Origin: Mycoavidus cysteinexigens_B
GTDB taxonomy: Bacteria > Pseudomonadota > Gammaproteobacteria > Burkholderiales > Burkholderiaceae
NCBI GenBank assembly: GCA_031963465.1
Contig: JASSUG010000005.1
Location: 171,282 to 235,281 of the forward strand
Reading direction: 5' to 3'
DNA: 64,000 bases
In this document: positions 1-8,509 of the stretch, piece by piece
Numbering within the stretch: the stretch's first letter is position 1
Layout of the letters: each line of letters starts with the position of its first letter
Position numbers and translations under genes: made by a program
The notes under the pieces: model-generated
Told to the model about the DNA's origin: nothing
Databases searched by the model: none
What the model saw: only the letters and a program-made list of their open reading frames with translations

Positions 1-243
1 CTCGATAATATCCGTTATCCAACGCAAGAGCAGGGGTTGCGCGCTTTGATCGAGAAACCGTTAACCGACCCAGTACCCAATAATTGGAAAGATGGCGGTT
101 ATCTAGAACGTTTGCCAAACGACCCTTGGGGTCATCCGTACCAATATCTCAATCCTGGCGTGCATGATGAGATCGATATTTTTAGCTATGGAGCCAGTGG
201 CTCGTCAGCGAATGATGGGAGCGAGATTGGCTCGTGGCAATAG
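1..243 (+). CDS. gspG: Type II secretion major pseudopilin GspG, 3' part only
   Basis: Reading frame 1 is open from the first base and ends at the TAG at 241-243, so the gene enters from outside the window and about 80 C-terminal residues are seen. GspG is the main subunit of the periplasmic pseudopilus that pushes folded exoproteins through the type II secretion outer-membrane channel. The visible part has the family's C-terminal signature: a NDPWG-type turn, a tyrosine-rich stretch, then FSYGASG and an acidic, glycine-rich tail ending GSWQ, the region that binds structural calcium in known GspG. The N-terminal prepilin helix is missing. gspH follows directly, which supports the call. Confidence 0.93.
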   Translation, partial: LDNIRYPTQEQGLRALIEKPLTDPVPNNWKDGGYLERLPNDPWGHPYQYLNPGVHDEIDIFSYGASGSSANDGSEIGSWQ

Positions 244-253
244 TTTGGCTAAT

Positions 254-730
254 ATGCGGCCCGTATGCATAGCGAGGGGGTTCACCCTGCTCGAAATGCT
301 GGTGGTGCTGGTGATTGCTGGCTTGCTGATTTCTTTGGCGGCTTTATCCATTAGCCGTAACCCGCGCACCGAGCTTGCCGAAGAGGCGCAACGTCTGGCC
401 TTATTGCTTGAGTCGGCGGCGAATGAAGCGCAAGTTCGGGGGCAGTCAATTGCCTGGGAGCCCGTGTCAGGAGGATATCGTTTCCTGATACAGGTGGAAA
501 AAGACTGGCGGGTGTTGCGCGATGATCTATTTGCCCCCCGTCAATGGCGTACCCAACTCAACGCTATAACGATTCGTTATTCGGGTGGACAAGAACTCGC
601 CGAACGGGTCATATTCGGTACGGAAAGCATTGATATCGCCGTCACCGTGACACTTTATGCAAATGCCGCACAGCTTAATGTGGTGAGCAATGGCAATGGC
701 CGTTATGAAGTGCAAGAAAACAAAATATAG
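254..730 (+). CDS. gspH: Type II secretion minor pseudopilin GspH
   Basis: Minor pseudopilin of about 158 residues. The ATG at 254 gives a short basic leader (MRPVCIARG) followed by the prepilin-peptidase site G/FTLLE and a hydrophobic helix of about 20 residues (MLVVLVIAGLLISLAALSI). The frame stays open upstream to 164, but that start would place a long extra segment before the cleavage site and overlap gspG, so 254 is preferred. GspH joins the tip region of the pseudopilus. It lies 10 bp after gspG, and its 3' end overlaps gspI by 26 bp, indicating one operon. The C-terminal half is poorly conserved, as is usual for this subunit. Confidence 0.9.
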   Translation: MRPVCIARGFTLLEMLVVLVIAGLLISLAALSISRNPRTELAEEAQRLALLLESAANEAQVRGQSIAWEPVSGGYRFLIQVEKDWRVLRDDLFAPRQWRTQLNAITIRYSGGQELAERVIFGTESIDIAVTVTLYANAAQLNVVSNGNGRYEVQENKI

Positions 731-1106
731 CGCTTACGTCGCTGGTTTTACGATGATTGAAGCACTTATTGCGCTCACTATTATCGCAATTGCACTGGCG
801 GCATCATTGCGCGCAGCAGGGAGTTTGGCGCTGGGCGGGCGCGAGTTGCATGATCGACTATTGGCGGGTTTTAGTGCCGATAATGTACTTGGGCAGCTGC
901 ATCTAGAACGTGCTTGGCCACAGTTGGGCGCGATAAATTTTGCTTGTCCCCAGGGGGATGCCGCTTTTATCTGCATCCGCACCGTGTCGGCGACTCCCAA
1001 TCCGAGTTTTCGACGGGTCGATGTGGTGGTGAAGCGGCCGGGGCTTAACAGTGAACTGGTGCATTTGATGACGGTGGTGGCGAATGAAACGCAACGGCCG
1101 TTGTAA
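705..1106 (+). CDS. gspI: Type II secretion minor pseudopilin GspI
   Basis: Minor pseudopilin of about 133 residues. The start at 705 gives MKCKKTKYSAYVAG/FTMIEALIAL, a basic leader and the prepilin-peptidase motif with the conserved Glu at mature position 5, followed by a hydrophobic helix. An in-frame ATG at 690 only lengthens the leader. The domain after the helix fits the T2SSI family (about 120 residues; LGQLHLE, then a basic VDVVV strand). GspI nucleates the I-J-K tip complex. The gene overlaps gspH upstream and gspJ downstream (23 bp), so translation is probably coupled. Confidence 0.9.
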   Translation: MKCKKTKYSAYVAGFTMIEALIALTIIAIALAASLRAAGSLALGGRELHDRLLAGFSADNVLGQLHLERAWPQLGAINFACPQGDAAFICIRTVSATPNPSFRRVDVVVKRPGLNSELVHLMTVVANETQRPL

Positions 1107-1749
1107 GTATCAAGCAGGCTTCACGCTGATCGAATTACTGGTCGCCATTACCATTCTTGCGTTGGTTGCCGTGCTGTCCTGGCGTGGCCTTGATCAAATT
1201 GTGCGAACGCGCGATGTGGTGACCGTATCGATGGCAGAAGAACGCGCGTTGGCGCAGTTTTTTGACCAGGTGGGAATTGATGTGCGGCAAGCAGTGCTGG
1301 AGCGGGAGATTGGTCAGTCGCCGGTGGTTTTTGGTGGGGGGCAGTTGCAAATTGTGCGCCAGCTTAATTTGTCTGGGCAGGCGCCGCGTTTACAAGTCGT
1401 GCGTTACCACGTGCCGCAAGGGCGAGTAGTGCGTACAGCTTCGCCTCCTTTGGCAACACTTGGGCAGTTGCGCGCAGCGCTGGCTGCGGCTGCCGACATA
1501 GAAGGCTGGAGCGTGGTAGAACTCATGAGTGGAGTGGTTGCGGTGAATCTGCGCGCCTGGGTGCCACAACTAGGTTGGACGGCCAATATGCTCGATGTGC
1601 AAGCCGCTTTAAATAAAAATTTAAGGCAGTTGACTGGGTTGCGAGCGCCTAACGCGCCGCCTGCGCGGAGCATAACCGGCATTGAATTGAGTGTGCGTGT
1701 GGTGAACGCACCGCACCCGCTCACCCGAATTTTATTGGTCGGGGAGTAA
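1084..1749 (+). CDS. gspJ: Type II secretion minor pseudopilin GspJ
   Basis: Pseudopilin of 221 residues starting MKRNGRCKYQAG/FTLIELLVAITILALVAVL, a textbook type IV prepilin leader with Glu5. The WRGLDQIVRTRD stretch after the helix is typical of GspJ. GspJ pairs with GspI and GspK to form the pseudopilus tip in the periplasm. The start overlaps the end of gspI and the stop lies 4 bp before the presumed gspK start. Length and order match the Burkholderia gsp cluster. Confidence 0.92.
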   Translation: MKRNGRCKYQAGFTLIELLVAITILALVAVLSWRGLDQIVRTRDVVTVSMAEERALAQFFDQVGIDVRQAVLEREIGQSPVVFGGGQLQIVRQLNLSGQAPRLQVVRYHVPQGRVVRTASPPLATLGQLRAALAAAADIEGWSVVELMSGVVAVNLRAWVPQLGWTANMLDVQAALNKNLRQLTGLRAPNAPPARSITGIELSVRVVNAPHPLTRILLVGE

Positions 1750-1753
1750 AGAT

Positions 1754-2794
1754 TTGCGTACCGCTCTCCTCTATCCTTCTGCTTATGTTGGCCTCAATCG
1801 TGTCCGCGGCGCAGCCATGATTACGGCTCTTTTTGTCGTGACGTTGTCGGCGATGTTGGTGTCCGGCTTGCTATGGCGGCAGCAGATTCAAATTCGCCGC
1901 ATCGAAAATCAACAGATGATACTGCAGGCCCAGTGGGTGCAGCGCGGCGCGCTTGATTGGACGCGCTTTATCTTGCGCGCGGCAGCAGATACTTCGCCGA
2001 TTGATTATCTCGGTGGCATTTGGGCGGTGCCTATTGCACAGACGCGGCTATCCGATTTACTTGGGCGAGCCGGGGCCGCGGGCGAGGCATATGGGCAAGA
2101 CACGTATTTATCCGGTTCGATTGAAGATGCGCAGGCGAAATTCAATCTACGGAATTTGGTGAAAATGCTCCGGCCCGGACAGTTAGTCTTAGATGGTGTG
2201 CAGATTGCCAGCTTTGAGCGTTTGTTAGCCATCCTCAATTTAAAGCCAGAGTTGGCAAAGGTGGTCGCTTTGCAACTGCGCGCGTCGCTGTTGCATTCAG
2301 GGCAGCTTTTTTCAGAGCGAGCAAATCCTAAGCTAAAAATCTCAGTGGCCAGCGATAACCTAGAGAGTCAAGCATGGCCAGTAAATTCGGTGGCGGGTTT
2401 GCTCGATATACCCGGTTTTACTGTAGAAATTGTCGAGCAGCTCAAACCATTTGTTACGGTCTTGCCGCAGCCCACCACGGTCAATGTGAATACGGTGAGC
2501 GCTGAAGTATTGGCAGCCATGATTCCAGATTTTGAGGTGACAAAGGCGCACATGTTGTTAGCCTTGCGCGAGCAGGTTTTTTTTGTCAACACAGGCGATT
2601 TTACGAACCGTTTGCGCACGATTGCAGGGCCGCAGCTTAAGTTTGAGCCGAGCCAATTTGACGTAAAAACAAATTTCTTTGTCATCCATGGGCATGTTCA
2701 GTATGATCGCGCACTACTATTGCGCGATGTGTTAGTGTACCGCCACAGTGCAACGCATAGTACACGCATCATTAGTATGCGTGATGCGATATGA
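1754..2794 (+). CDS. gspK: Type II secretion minor pseudopilin GspK
   Basis: Large minor pseudopilin of about 346 residues. The likely start is a TTG at 1754 with a GGGGAG ribosome site at 1741-1746; an ATG at 1817 would remove the basic leader, so it is disfavoured. The leader ends VRG/AAMITALFVV, and mature position 5 is not Glu, as expected for GspK, which caps the tip. A long alpha-helical domain is inserted between helix and C-terminus, and the C-terminal part has the NVNTVSAEVLAA helix-hairpin-helix-like motif seen in GspK. gspL overlaps its 3' end by 11 bp. Confidence 0.9.
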   Translation: MRTALLYPSAYVGLNRVRGAAMITALFVVTLSAMLVSGLLWRQQIQIRRIENQQMILQAQWVQRGALDWTRFILRAAADTSPIDYLGGIWAVPIAQTRLSDLLGRAGAAGEAYGQDTYLSGSIEDAQAKFNLRNLVKMLRPGQLVLDGVQIASFERLLAILNLKPELAKVVALQLRASLLHSGQLFSERANPKLKISVASDNLESQAWPVNSVAGLLDIPGFTVEIVEQLKPFVTVLPQPTTVNVNTVSAEVLAAMIPDFEVTKAHMLLALREQVFFVNTGDFTNRLRTIAGPQLKFEPSQFDVKTNFFVIHGHVQYDRALLLRDVLVYRHSATHSTRIISMRDAI

Positions 2795-4115
2795 TTATTT
2801 TGCGAAAGGGATCAACGTTTTGACGACACTCGTGGTTCAATTACCCGCCCGCGACCCAGCGCTCAGTCCTGCGCAATGGCAGTTGCCGGCTTTGCCATTT
2901 ATGCTTTTTGACCGGCGCGACCGCGTCTTACGCGCGGGTAAATCATCCGTCGCGCTCCTGCCTAAAGCACGGGCAACGGTCTTGCTGGTTGCCGCACGCG
3001 ATCTACTTATGTTAACTGTGGCGCTTGCGCCACTGAAGGGTGCTCGTTTACGACAAGCCTTACCCAATGTGATCGAGGAGTATTTAATCCAAGATCCGCA
3101 AGCCTGTCATATTGCGCTTGACCCTACTATGGTAGTGGGCAGCAATCAGCGCGTGCTGGCAACGGTTGATCGTGCCTGGTTTGGTTTTGTCTATGAAGCT
3201 TTTATCGAGGCCGGACATCGCGGCTTACGCGCGGTACCGATTACGCGTTGTTTGTCTGTAGAAGGTACGGTAGCAGTTGAGGCCACGGTTGCGGGTGCCG
3301 TAGATAAAAAAGCCGCGTCTTTATTCGCCCTCATCATTGGGCGCCCTGAATCGATCGCTGCAGGCGTGCCGTCGGATAGCGCAGCGCCCTGGGTTGAACT
3401 TGCTTTGGTCCGTGACGGACAGGGCGAAGGTCTGATGGTCCCGCTGGATGCGTTAAACGATACGCTAAGTGCGCTGGCCGCGGACGCACCGCTGGCCTTA
3501 TATCGGCTCACCGACGTGCCAGGCGCGCCATCCCCTACGGCACTGCCGTTACGGTATGCGGATAAGCCGTCACTCTCCTTTGAGGTATTGGCGCGGCAAG
3601 CGCTAACCTGTCCCTTTAATTTGTGCCAATTTGAATTTGCAGAGCAATCATGGCGCCCCAGGCGCGGTACCTTAAAGCACTGGCTTTTGCCATTTGGCTT
3701 AGCAGTCGCAAGCTTAATGGCGGCGGTGATTGGCGCTAACCTACAGTGGCTGTTGTTGGCTCGGCAGCAAACCGCGTTGAGCGCGCAGCACATTGAAGTA
3801 TTACTGAGTGCTTTTCCAAAAACCACGGTAGTACTGAATCCCCCTCAACAAATGACGCGCCAACTCGATGCTTTGCGGATCGCCGCTGGCGAGCTTTCGC
3901 CCGCTGATTTTTTAAGCCTAGCGGAGGGGCTTGCCCGCTCGCTCGGGACGATACCTGCTGAGGCGATTGTGCAGTTGGATTATCGTAACCGTCTGCTTGA
4001 GGTGGGCTTTAAGCCCACGGCAAAGATTGATGAAGCCTTTGCGCAACGGCTCGCTACTCAAGGGCTCGAAGGACATTTTACACAAGGCAAATGGATGATT
4101 AGGGGGCGTGGATGA
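2784..4115 (+). CDS. gspL: Type II secretion assembly protein GspL
   Basis: Inner-membrane platform protein of about 443 residues that recruits the GspE ATPase to the secretion machine. The N-terminal cytoplasmic domain is actin-like (LFDRRDRVLRAGKSSVALLPKA; then LRQALPNVIEEYLIQDP). One membrane helix follows the HWLLPFGLAVASLMAAVIGA segment, then a ferredoxin-like periplasmic domain at the C-terminus. The frame is open from 2748. I chose the ATG at 2784, but a TTG at 2820 directly before TTLVVQLPARD matches relatives' N-termini equally well. It ends in an ATGA overlap with gspM. Confidence 0.88.
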   Translation: MRYDYFAKGINVLTTLVVQLPARDPALSPAQWQLPALPFMLFDRRDRVLRAGKSSVALLPKARATVLLVAARDLLMLTVALAPLKGARLRQALPNVIEEYLIQDPQACHIALDPTMVVGSNQRVLATVDRAWFGFVYEAFIEAGHRGLRAVPITRCLSVEGTVAVEATVAGAVDKKAASLFALIIGRPESIAAGVPSDSAAPWVELALVRDGQGEGLMVPLDALNDTLSALAADAPLALYRLTDVPGAPSPTALPLRYADKPSLSFEVLARQALTCPFNLCQFEFAEQSWRPRRGTLKHWLLPFGLAVASLMAAVIGANLQWLLLARQQTALSAQHIEVLLSAFPKTTVVLNPPQQMTRQLDALRIAAGELSPADFLSLAEGLARSLGTIPAEAIVQLDYRNRLLEVGFKPTAKIDEAFAQRLATQGLEGHFTQGKWMIRGRG

Positions 4116-4615
4116 AAAGTATTCTGACAACGCTTTGGAGTGATTTTTGGAGTGAGCGTAACCCCCGCGAAAAAACCTTATTAACCGCATTAGGAACGGT
4201 ATTGGGCATGGTTTTGCTGTATAACCTGCTGTGGGCGCCTGCGCGCACAAGCAGCGCCCGGCTTATGGCGACACTGCCGATCATGGAGCGCGAACTAGCG
4301 CAGATGCAAGAACAAGCAGGGCAAGCGCGTGAGTTGGGGCGTATCTCAGCCAATCTGACGCCGATTAACGATAGTTTGCGCGACGTCCTGATCGCTTCGC
4401 TAGCGCAACGTAGCATCGCCAATGCACAGATCTCGGTGCTGAATGGCGTGGTGCAAATTAAGTTGACAAACGTTCCCTTTGCAGATGGGATCGGCTGGCT
4501 TGATGAAATACGCAAACGATACAAGTTGCAAGTCGCTGAAGCTCATGTGACCAGCCTTAACGAAGTAGGCCAAGTGAATTTTACGATGTTGTTGCAAACG
4601 CCGGTTGCGCGTTAA
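4112..4615 (+). CDS. gspM: Type II secretion protein GspM
   Basis: Bitopic inner-membrane protein of 167 residues that binds GspL. It has a short cytoplasmic N-terminus with the conserved WSERNPREKTLL segment, one membrane helix (ALGTVLGMVLLYNLLWAP), a coiled-coil stretch (IMERELAQMQEQAGQARELG) and a small ferredoxin-like periplasmic domain. The start overlaps the gspL stop as ATGA, and gspN follows within a few bases. Length is usual for the family. Confidence 0.88.
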   Translation: MKSILTTLWSDFWSERNPREKTLLTALGTVLGMVLLYNLLWAPARTSSARLMATLPIMERELAQMQEQAGQARELGRISANLTPINDSLRDVLIASLAQRSIANAQISVLNGVVQIKLTNVPFADGIGWLDEIRKRYKLQVAEAHVTSLNEVGQVNFTMLLQTPVAR

Positions 4616-4619
4616 TTTC

Positions 4620-5399
4620 ATGCGTTCATTATTGCAAAAATCCAAAAAGGCGCTGCCATGGAGCCTGGCCGCGCTGGTTTCAATTATGCTCATGGTGCTG
4701 GTGCTCTTGCCGGCGGCTTGGTTTTCACCGTTCGTGGCGCAAGCCACAGGGGGGCGCGTCAGTTTAGCGGCTCCGGCCGGCTCGCTATGGCATGGCTCTG
4801 CCGTGCTGATGTTAGCGGCTGGGCCGAAAGCGAGTGCGCCCACCGCGTTAGCGGGGCGCATTGAGTGGCATACAGCATTCTGGCCGCTCTTCAGGGGCAA
4901 AGCGAAAATCTCACTACACGCTAACGAGGCAATGTCCGAGGCGGTCCAACTCATCATAACACCGCGTGGCGCGACCCTTTCCGCTGGACGTTTAGACGTA
5001 CCTGCAAGCTTATTGGCCGGCTTGGGCGCGCCATTTAATACCTTTAACTTGCAAGGTGAAGTGCGACTGCAATGGAGCGATTGGCGCCTTTTAGAAAATA
5101 AGCCATTTGGCCAAATTATATTGAACTTAAACAACATGTCATCGCGGGTTTCACGCGTGAAGCCGTTGGGCTCATACCGGGTTGTGATGCAAGCACTAGG
5201 CCGCGACGCTACGCTTGAGCTAACGACAACCCGAGGCCCGCTTCTGCTTGATGGACGTGGCCAGTGGGCCAAACAAAAGTTTTCTTTTCGGGGTACGGCC
5301 CAAGCAGAAGCGACCGAACGTGAGAATTTACGCACTTTGCTCAATTTGCTCGGTAATCGTATTGAGCGTGACGTATACGGGTTGGTTCTAGATCTCTAA
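4620..5399 (+). CDS. gspN: Type II secretion protein GspN
   Basis: About 259 residues. An N-terminal membrane anchor (LAALVSIMLMVLVLLPAAWF) is followed by a periplasmic beta-rich domain; GRVSLAAPAGSLWHGSAVL is the typical GspN motif. GspN occurs only in some type II systems, Burkholderia among them, and its role is not well defined. A TTG at 4605 is an alternative start that overlaps gspM; the ATG at 4620 gives a better basic N-terminus (MRSLLQKSKK). It is the last recognisable gene of the gsp operon in this window. Confidence 0.85.
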   Translation: MRSLLQKSKKALPWSLAALVSIMLMVLVLLPAAWFSPFVAQATGGRVSLAAPAGSLWHGSAVLMLAAGPKASAPTALAGRIEWHTAFWPLFRGKAKISLHANEAMSEAVQLIITPRGATLSAGRLDVPASLLAGLGAPFNTFNLQGEVRLQWSDWRLLENKPFGQIILNLNNMSSRVSRVKPLGSYRVVMQALGRDATLELTTTRGPLLLDGRGQWAKQKFSFRGTAQAEATERENLRTLLNLLGNRIERDVYGLVLDL

Positions 5400-5430
5400 T
5401 TAAAGCATTAAAAAAGTCTTGGGTAACAAA

Positions 5431-6918
5431 ATGCAAGCATTTAAAAAATGGTGGCCTGTTGTTGGGCCTTCCTCTTTAATCAGATTGATCTCTCACATTA
5501 CGTTATGCACGGCGATTGGGCTAGTAACGAGTGGCCTAAGCAGTTGCGCCGTGGGCCCTAACTATACCCGCGCCATGCTGGCTGTACCTGAAAAATTTAA
5601 GGAGGCGCCTGCTGGCTGGAAAATTGCGCAGCCGGCGGATCAATTTGAGCGCGGCGCATGGTGGCAAGTATTCAATGATCCACAGTTAAATACGCTCGCT
5701 GACAGAGTTGAGATCTCAAATCAAACCGTGGCGGGCTATGCGGCCGCTTATCAGCAAGCCCGCGCCTTGGCGGCTCAAGCGCGCGCAGCTTTTTTACCCA
5801 AAGTGGGCATCGCAGCAGACACGACGCGTTGGCGCACACCATCGCGCAACGCGAACGGTTTGAGTGCTGTGAACACGGCATACTCATTATCGCTTGATGC
5901 ATCTTGGGAGCCTGATTTGTGGGGTACGCTACAGCGTACAAAGAGCGCTGAAAATGCCCAAGTGCAAAGTGCTGCAGCAGAATTTGCGAATGCGCGCCTA
6001 TCTGCTCAAGCGACATTGGTGCAGAATTACTTTCAGCTGCGCACGCTGGATGCGATTCAAAAATTACTTAACAAGACGGTATTGGCTTACCGTCAGGCCC
6101 TCAAACTGACGCAAAATCGTTATGCTCAGGGAGTCGCTGCGCGGGTTGATGTGCTACAAGCACAGACCGCATTACAATCGGCGCAAGCAGCCGCATTGAA
6201 CAATCGCATTGCGCGTGCCCAATATGAACATGCGATCGCCGTGCTGATTGGCGAATCTGCCTCAACATTCTCGCTAGCCACCTCGCCCTTGAAGATGGCT
6301 GCGCCGCCGCGCATACCCCTAACGCTCCCATCCGCATTGCTCGAACGTCGGCCTGATATTGCGTCCGCCGAGCGTCGAGCGGCTGCGGCCAACGAAAAAA
6401 TCGGCATCAGCATGGCCGCATTTTTTCCATCATTGACGCTCTCAGCCGCAGGCGGCTTTAAGAGTTCGATGTTTTCGCAATGGCTGAGTGCCCCTGCCCG
6501 CGTTTGGTCATTGGGCCCGCAATTGGCCGCGACCCTGTTTGATGGCGGCGCGCGGCAGGCGCAAACAGCCGCTGCGCGGGCGGCGTTTGAACAGGATACG
6601 GCGCATTATCGACACATTGTGTTGCGTGCGTTTCAAGAGGTTGAAGACGTGTTAGCGGCGCTGCGTTTCCTTGCACAAGAAGCCGCGCTACAGCAACAGG
6701 CCGTACAGTCAGCACAACAATCACTTGAAATTGTTTTAAATCAATACAAAGCTGGCATGACGATGTATCTTAGCGTCATTTCTGCCCAGGCAACCGCGTT
6801 TGCTGCCGAGCAGAAAATGGTCAGCCTCAATGGCCAGCGGATGGTTTCTGCGGTGGGCCTGATTAAAGCGCTTGGCGGAGGATGGGATGTATCGCAGATG
6901 GCAGGGCAAAGTCAATAA
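5431..6918 (+). CDS. NodT-family outer-membrane efflux lipoprotein (TolC-like)
   Basis: About 495 residues with two repeated outer-membrane efflux protein domains of the RND outer-membrane factor family. The N-terminus is a signal peptide ending in a lipobox (LSSC, Cys about 39), followed by AVGPNYTRA, the standard start of mature NodT/OprM proteins. LLERRPDIASAERRAAAANEKIGI is represented in part by the hallmark ERRPDI..AERR motif, and long Ala/Gln-rich helices build the periplasmic tunnel. It forms the exit duct for tripartite pumps, but no membrane-fusion protein or pump gene lies beside it here, so its partner is elsewhere or lost. A TTG at 5419 is an alternative start. Confidence 0.88.
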   Translation: MQAFKKWWPVVGPSSLIRLISHITLCTAIGLVTSGLSSCAVGPNYTRAMLAVPEKFKEAPAGWKIAQPADQFERGAWWQVFNDPQLNTLADRVEISNQTVAGYAAAYQQARALAAQARAAFLPKVGIAADTTRWRTPSRNANGLSAVNTAYSLSLDASWEPDLWGTLQRTKSAENAQVQSAAAEFANARLSAQATLVQNYFQLRTLDAIQKLLNKTVLAYRQALKLTQNRYAQGVAARVDVLQAQTALQSAQAAALNNRIARAQYEHAIAVLIGESASTFSLATSPLKMAAPPRIPLTLPSALLERRPDIASAERRAAAANEKIGISMAAFFPSLTLSAAGGFKSSMFSQWLSAPARVWSLGPQLAATLFDGGARQAQTAAARAAFEQDTAHYRHIVLRAFQEVEDVLAALRFLAQEAALQQQAVQSAQQSLEIVLNQYKAGMTMYLSVISAQATAFAAEQKMVSLNGQRMVSAVGLIKALGGGWDVSQMAGQSQ

Positions 6919-6951
6919 TTGGCCGGTTACACAGCATTCAGCAAATTTAGT

Positions 6952-7010
6952 GGATGATTTTCATCCGCTGCGTGGATGAAAATCGTCCATTGCGTGGACG
7001 ATTTTCATCC
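6952..7010. repeat. Three alternating 15-bp inverted units before the DUF4143 ATPase gene
   Basis: Three 15-bp units lie in a row: GGATGATTTTCATCC (6952-6966), GGATGAAAATCGTCC (6974-6988) and GGACGATTTTCATCC (6996-7010), separated by 7-bp spacers ending TGCGT. Units 2 and 3 are exact reverse complements, forming a 15-bp stem with a 7-nt loop; unit 1 is itself a near-palindrome. There is no T-tract, so a terminator is unlikely. The array ends 14 bp before the ATPase start, suggesting an operator or a REP-like element. Confidence 0.7.
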
Positions 7011-7024
7011 ATTAGAATGATGAT

Positions 7025-8263
7025 ATGTACACCAGACATATTACCTCTTTGCTGTTAGAAGCGTTGACTGACACGCCCGTTGTATTAATTAATGGTGCAC
7101 GCCAGACCGGTAAAAGCACCCTTGCTCAAGTACCGGAGATCCACAACTATCGCTATTTAACATTGGACAATCCAGTCGTGCTGGCGGCTGCAAAGAATGA
7201 TCCAAGTGGTTTTATTAGTGCGCTTGATGGCCCGGTTGTCCTAGATGAGGTACAACGTGCCCCGGAGCTCTTCCTGTCGATTAAGGCTGCGGTTGATCGC
7301 GATCGTAGGCCCGGCCGTTTTTTGTTGACGGGATCGGCGCATGTTCTATTGCTACCAACGATTGCTGATTCCTTGGCTGGGCGTATGGAGATATTGTCGC
7401 TCTGGCCTTTATCGACTGCGGAGTTAGCGGCTATGCCAAGGTTTAATCGCGCGGATTGGCTATTTAATGGTGACCTCAATGCGTTGGCAATTCCCGTTTG
7501 CACACGTGAGCAATTGGTTGATATTTTGCTAGCTGGCGGGTTTCCAGAGGCAGTTAGTCGCAGCCTGGAAAAGCGCCGTTCAGCATGGTTTGATAGTTAT
7601 TTACACGCTATTTTGCAGCGAGATGTACGTGAATTGGCCAATCTCGAACAATTGTCCGAAGTGCCTAATTTACTCCAGTTGCTTGCCGCACGCAGCGCCA
7701 ATTTGCTGAATTTTGCAGAGTTGTCACGCTCAAGCGGCTTGCCGCAAACCACCTTAAAGCGCTACTTCAGTTTGTTGGAGACGCTGTTTTTAGTCTACCG
7801 GCTAGCCGCTTGGCACCGTAATGCAAGCAAACGATTGGTAAAGGCCTCTAAAGTGTTTGTGCTAGATAGTGGTTTGCTGGCTCATCTAAGTAATCTATCT
7901 AAGAGTCATTTGATGGCAGAAACGGGACTACCGGGCGAGTTAGTTGAAACTTTTGTATTAAATGAATTGCTTAAACATCTAGCTTTTGCAAAACAAAAAA
8001 TGACTTTGTGGCATTACCGCACCCAAACTAATTTTGAAGTGGATTTTGTGCTGGAAAACCGGCTTGGAAAACTCACTGGCATTGAGGTTAAAGCAAGCAG
8101 CACGGTGACTAGCCATGATTTTAGAGGGTTGCGTCATTTGCAAGAAAATGAGCCAGAGGCATTTCAGCGCGGGATTGTGCTGTATAGCGGACAGGAGATT
8201 GTGCCGTTTAGTCGCCATTTATTTGCTGTTCCGTTGTCGATGTGGTGGGCAGAGGTCAAGTAA
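7025..8263 (+). CDS. AAA family ATPase with DUF4143 domain
   Basis: 412 residues. The N-terminal AAA_14 domain has a Walker A motif (GARQTGKST, about 24-32) and a Walker B-like VVLDEVQRAPELF segment; RFLLTGSAH is the sensor motif. The C-terminal DUF4143 domain has a PD-(D/E)xK-like core (EVDFVLE, then GIEVKAS). This family is common, often mobile or multicopy, and its cellular role is not settled. The last codons, MWWAEVK-stop, lie in a 26-bp sequence that recurs at 13985-14010, where it would encode MWWAEVN-stop. The present 3' end may therefore have been replaced when the downstream island arrived. Confidence 0.85.
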   Translation: MYTRHITSLLLEALTDTPVVLINGARQTGKSTLAQVPEIHNYRYLTLDNPVVLAAAKNDPSGFISALDGPVVLDEVQRAPELFLSIKAAVDRDRRPGRFLLTGSAHVLLLPTIADSLAGRMEILSLWPLSTAELAAMPRFNRADWLFNGDLNALAIPVCTREQLVDILLAGGFPEAVSRSLEKRRSAWFDSYLHAILQRDVRELANLEQLSEVPNLLQLLAARSANLLNFAELSRSSGLPQTTLKRYFSLLETLFLVYRLAAWHRNASKRLVKASKVFVLDSGLLAHLSNLSKSHLMAETGLPGELVETFVLNELLKHLAFAKQKMTLWHYRTQTNFEVDFVLENRLGKLTGIEVKASSTVTSHDFRGLRHLQENEPEAFQRGIVLYSGQEIVPFSRHLFAVPLSMWWAEVK

Positions 8264-8264
8264 C
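8239..8264. repeat. Left copy of the 26-bp direct repeat flanking the STAND-1 island
   Basis: The 18-bp core GATGTGGTGGGCAGAGGT is identical to 13985-14002. Over the full 26 bp, 24 positions match (to 14010). This copy is the 3' end and stop codon of the DUF4143 ATPase gene. The two copies bracket a 5.7-kb segment containing a transposase remnant and the STAND-1 gene, like a target-site or att duplication. Confidence 0.8.
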
Positions 8265-8341
8265 TCTATTGAAAATAGTCAGTCACGATAGCCGGCTGTA
8301 ACCGCAGGGCCGCCTTATTATAAAAATGCCAAGCGAGCCGC

Positions 8342-8509
8342 GATACTTTCTCCAGCCTGAAGAAGACCTGTCGCAAGCTAGGCATTTCGTTCTGGGATTA
8401 CCTCACCGACCGCATTTCATGCAGCGATCAAATTCCACTTTATGCGGTGCGCCGCATAATCCACTTCTGCCATACCTCGTCGAACAATCCATCGCTGCCT
8501 CTGCTTGAG
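8342..8509 (+). pseudogene. Transposase C-terminal remnant
   Basis: In one frame the segment reads SSLKKTCRKLGISFWDYLTD followed by R-I and, further on, a Pro/Leu-rich tail. This resembles the C-terminal end of transposases in which a CRKLGISFWDYL motif precedes a short proline-rich end (IS66-like group, from memory). No start codon or catalytic domain is present, and the tail is disturbed. It lies between the ATPase gene and STAND-1, inside the 26-bp direct repeats. The other open frame through here (8326-8508) has no recognisable features. Confidence 0.5.
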
